Shown one piece after another: positions 61,263-64,000 of a stretch of DNA of 64,000 bases. This DNA comes from Isochrysis galbana (lineage: Eukaryota; Haptophyta; Isochrysidales; Isochrysidaceae). The stretch covers positions 3,149,144 to 3,213,143 of the forward strand of contig CM030933.1 of NCBI GenBank assembly GCA_018136815.1, given 5' to 3'. The translations under genes were made by a program, and so were the position numbers. Numbering within the stretch: the first letter of the stretch is position 1; each line of letters opens with the position of its first letter. The notes below the pieces were generated by a model. The model saw only the letters and a list, made by a program, of their open reading frames with translations, was not told where the DNA came from and did not search any database.

Positions 61263-64000
61263 ATGCCTCCTTCGTCGCTCCCCCCAACTCTCTCCTCGAT
61301 GCGGGCCAGCTCGCTTCCCTCTGCCCCTCCCCCCCTCCCCCTGGCCCCTCTCTCCATCGACAGGCTCGCTCCCTCGGACGAGGCTCTTGTCGAGGCGTGT
61401 AGTATCGCGCTGGTCCGAGAGTTCCTCGCGCGCCGCGGCCTGCGCCACGTGCTGGCCCTCCTCGATGAGACTCGGCCCAAGAGAGACAGAGAGAGAGAGA
61501 TCTCATCGAGGGTCCAGCTGATGAAGCAGGTGAGCGCGGGGGGAGGGGGGTGCGGTGGAGTGGAGGGGCGGGTGGAGGGAGAGGGCGCGCGACTGCACGG
61601 GGAAGCACGAAGACCCATCAGAGGGCATGCGAAGAGATTGGGGAGCGGGAAGGAGGGGGCGGGGGGAAAGGGGGAAGGCGTCATGTGCGGAGAGAGATGA
61701 GGAGCGAGAGATCCTATTTAGGGCCCATCTGATATACCGGGTGAATGCGGGGAGACGAAGGGCGTGAGAGAGTCGGAGGTTCACGCCGGGGCCGGGCGCG
61801 GCAAAGACAGGCATGAGAAGGCATGAGCGTCAGAAGACGAGGGAGACGTGTGGGAATTGGCGGGCGAAAGAAGTGAATGGAAGGAATGAAGGTTGAGTGG
61901 AGGATGGCAGCGCTCATGAAGGGCGAGAGATCTCGTCGAGGGCGTACCTGATTATGCATAGGAGCGGCGGACGAAAGAGGGGAGGTAGGATGAAACAGGT
62001 GAACCTGGGGCGATGAAGGGTCTGGGAGATGGGCATGAGGAGGTAGGGGAAGCCACAAACAGCTCTTGGTGAGCAGATGGAGCAGCTGAACATGGGCAAG
62101 GAGGGGGGCAGGACGAGTGCAGGAGGTGGAGTGGATTCAGGAGGAGCGGCGCGGCAAGGGAAGGGAAGCGAGCTCATGGGAATCCATGAGGGTGGAGACA
62201 GAGCCGTGAGTAGCAGTTGATCTAGTGGATGGGCGACCTGACAAGGCTGAGATTATTGGCTGCTGAGGGCGAGGCATGGCCTGGGGCGATGGGGGGATGG
62301 AATAGATGAGGGACGGTAGAGGCTGAGAATGCCAAGCGGATGGAGCGGATGAACAGAGGGAAGTAGGGCATGGAATCGCCAACATAGATCTGGGTTGAGG
62401 CTTAACCCTGCGCCAATCGTTGTTGGGTCTGCTGCCATACAGATGCGTCTTGAACTACTCGTCAAGCGGAACCGCGAGAGAAAGTCTCCGCTTCCCACAA
62501 TGCTCGAGATCGTCGTCGACTGCGCTATCCGACGCCCCCGTCCCCTTGGGTTTGGCGTCCCTCTGCAAGAGAGGCCATCAGGGCTTGCTTCGAGTATGCC
62601 CTCCTCAGCCTCGTGCAGTAAATGCCTTGCATCGATCCACGAGTGTAGCGGGGATTCAGAGGGATGGGTCGACAGCTCGGCAGACGATCCCACTATGGGG
62701 GCTGCTGCCGCAGGTCCCCCTTTGGCGCAGCCCTGTATATCAGCAGCGGCTCCTCCAGCGGCACCATCCGTCTCTCGCCTTCCGATTCCGACCCGGTGCT
62801 CATCGCCGGCTGATGTGGGGCGGTTGGCAACCGCGTGCCTTGCGCTGCCGCAAGGTGGCCCTAGCGCACCACGAAAGTCTCGGGGTCCAGGGGATGGCTT
62901 GAGGGGAAAGCAGAGCAATGAGGCCGCGGAAGGCGATCGGAGAAGCTTTAAGGTTACATGTAGCGAACTGCCTTCTAGCACAAGGGCGATAGCAGGGAGG
63001 CGTGCCGCTGGAGAGGCAGTGGGCCAAGGGTCGGCCGTCGGCACATCGGAGCGGCCGCGCCGCGTGGAAATAACTAGCCGGAGCGGAGAGCGCATCGTGA
63101 TCCACGAGGAGGAGCTGTGTGGGCGTCAGGTACGAAGGGCGCGGGCTGTCGCACATGGGCCCTCCTTTCTCCCAACAGCCTTTCTCGAACAAATGGCTTG
63201 CAGCCACCTCTCGCGCTGCCGAACTATCCACACAGGTGGAGCTGTCAGGGCTGCGGGGCTGCACCATCTACTTGTTTGGCTGGTCATCTCAGCTCACGCT
63301 AGATGGCTGTACCGATTGCTCCCTCATATCTGGCCCCACCGACGGCGCCGTTTTTGCAAGGGGCTGCGCTCGTGTGAGACTTTATGTGGCGTGTCGCCAA
63401 TTCCGTGCGAGGGACTGCAATAGCTGCGAGGCCTTCTTGTTCACCTTTGGGCCAGGTGCGATGGGCTAGTGGAGTGCAGCAGCGCCAATCGATGCCGTGG
63501 CTTTCTCATGCCACCTCACGCCCCTTGTCTGGCCCTGTCACTCTTTAGTCATTGAGAAATGTACACGCATGATATTTGGTGAATATCACGTGGCCTACCC
63601 GCACCTAGCAAGGCACTTTGAAGAGGCGCAAATCTCGCCAACGGACGCTAACCGGCATGTGCTCGCACTAGCTGCCTCCGTTGGGTCACACGGCAATCCC
63701 TCTTGCTCCTCTACAGCTGGCTGCCCCGCGTGTCGCTTGTTGGTCGTAACCCTGCGATGGAAGATGCACCCTTCAAGTCCTTGTGCACTCCTTGCTCCCT
63801 GAGCCAATGGGGCCGCAGCGCGCTCAAAGTGGGCCACGGGACCTTGCCCATCGCAGGTGGTACTCCGTATTCGACTACTCCGTTGCTGACCCACCGAATT
63901 TTAGTCTCTTAAACGCGTCGCCACGAGTACAAGTCGATGAATCCATCTCGGGGTCCTCCGAGCCCTGCGAGTGCCCCGTAGCGCCACCGCCGGCCTCTAC
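61263..64000 (+). CDS. LisH (MINDY4-type N-terminal) plus C-CAP/TBCC-domain protein (3' end outside window)
   Basis: Exons: 61263-61529, 62443-63129, 63236-63455, 63549-63654, 63857 to beyond the window. The first four junctions fit phase; introns are 913, 106, 93 and 202 bp. The last has a GC donor (CCG/GCATGT) with an ordinary AG acceptor. The N-terminal part ACSIALVREFLARRGLRHVL, then ETRPKRDREREISSRVQLMK joined to MRLELLVKRNRERKSPLP and TMLEIVV, reads as the LisH-like region at the start of MINDY4 deubiquitinases, aligned without gaps across the first intron. A disordered Pro/Ala/Ser linker of about 180 residues follows, then ERIVIHEEELCGRQ, VELSGLRGCTIYLFG, LTLDGCTDCSLISGPTDGAV, VACRQFRARDC and VIEKCTRMIFGEYHVAYPHL. 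These form the right-handed beta-helix of tubulin cofactor C/RP2/C-CAP proteins. RWYSVFDYSVADPPNFS continues it. The QxRxRDC motif of active cofactor C (arginine finger for tubulin GTP hydrolysis) is present as CRQFRARDC. No MINDY catalytic domain is visible. Confidence 0.8.
61700..62110 (+). repeat. Degenerate tandem copies of the exon 1 end inside intron 1
   Basis: Sequences resembling the exon 1/intron junction (GAGATCTCATCGAGGGTCCA, GCTGATGAAGCAGGTGAGCG) recur at about 61708 (GAGAGATCCTATTTAGGGCC), 61928 (GAGATCTCGTCGAGGGCGTA) with ATGAAACAGGTGAACCTGGG at 61990, and weakly near 62072 (CAGATGGAGCAGCTGAAC). Spacing is about 200 bp. Confidence 0.5.

Overview
The window is nuclear DNA of a photosynthetic eukaryotic microalga. 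Seven host genes can be read. Most are split by short GT-AG introns (about 90-300 bp, one of 913 bp), and most start codons follow long CT-rich leaders. The DNA is GC-rich with many poly-C/poly-G runs and microsatellites, plus three 100-N scaffold gaps. One gene is magnesium chelatase subunit H, so the host makes chlorophyll. Its N-terminus looks like an ER signal peptide followed by a transit peptide, which suggests a complex (secondary) plastid such as that of haptophytes or other red-lineage algae. The species cannot be fixed from the sequence alone.

Layout. 1-252: end of an HSP70-like gene. About 1.2-3.6 kb: hAT transposon with an intact transposase, next to a lone cytochrome b561 exon (3751-4104). 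4.9-9.0 kb: cytosolic leucyl-tRNA synthetase carrying a fibronectin-III-like insert. 9.3-12.5 kb: repeats, a SINE-like sequence, a gap and a LINE fragment. 12.5-24.8 kb: a 12.3-kb Ty3/Gypsy chromovirus on the minus strand. It has near-identical 480-bp LTRs, many frameshifts, and a phage-type cytosine methyltransferase domain upstream of its protease. 24.9-28.6 kb: repeats, a gap and a LINE fragment. 28.7-30.6 kb (-): membrane-anchored histidine acid phosphatase. 30.9-32.7 kb: two arrays of GATAGC-centred palindromes flanking an AT-rich island and a long CT microsatellite. 32.8-33.4 kb (+): small DUF6787-like membrane protein. 33.4-37.1 kb: repeats. 37.1-43.0 kb (-): seven-exon magnesium chelatase H. 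43-46.9 kb: LINE remnants. 46.9-49.3 kb (-): OGFOD1/Tpa1-type prolyl hydroxylase. 51.1-51.5 kb: end of an unknown gene cut by a gap. 52.9-54.8 kb (+): PGAM5-like phosphatase. 55-56.2 kb: tandem repeats. 56.2-60.7 kb (-): 5'-truncated LINE with one in-frame stop. 61.3 kb to the end (+): a gene joining a MINDY4-type LisH region to a C-CAP/TBCC domain.

The host genes do not form a pathway. They are separate housekeeping genes (translation, uS12 hydroxylation, mitochondrial quality control, chlorophyll synthesis, secretory phosphatase, tubulin-cofactor-like) set among many mobile elements. The most unusual signal is the GATAGC palindrome array. It occurs immediately upstream of three genes (phosphatase, DUF6787-like, PGAM5-like) in the same orientation relative to transcription, and in each case ends in the same block before the leader. 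The second is the methyltransferase-bearing chromovirus, with a second copy of part of the methyltransferase at 10.6 kb. No expression or homology search was possible; exon joins are inferred from GT-AG sites, phase and family conservation.
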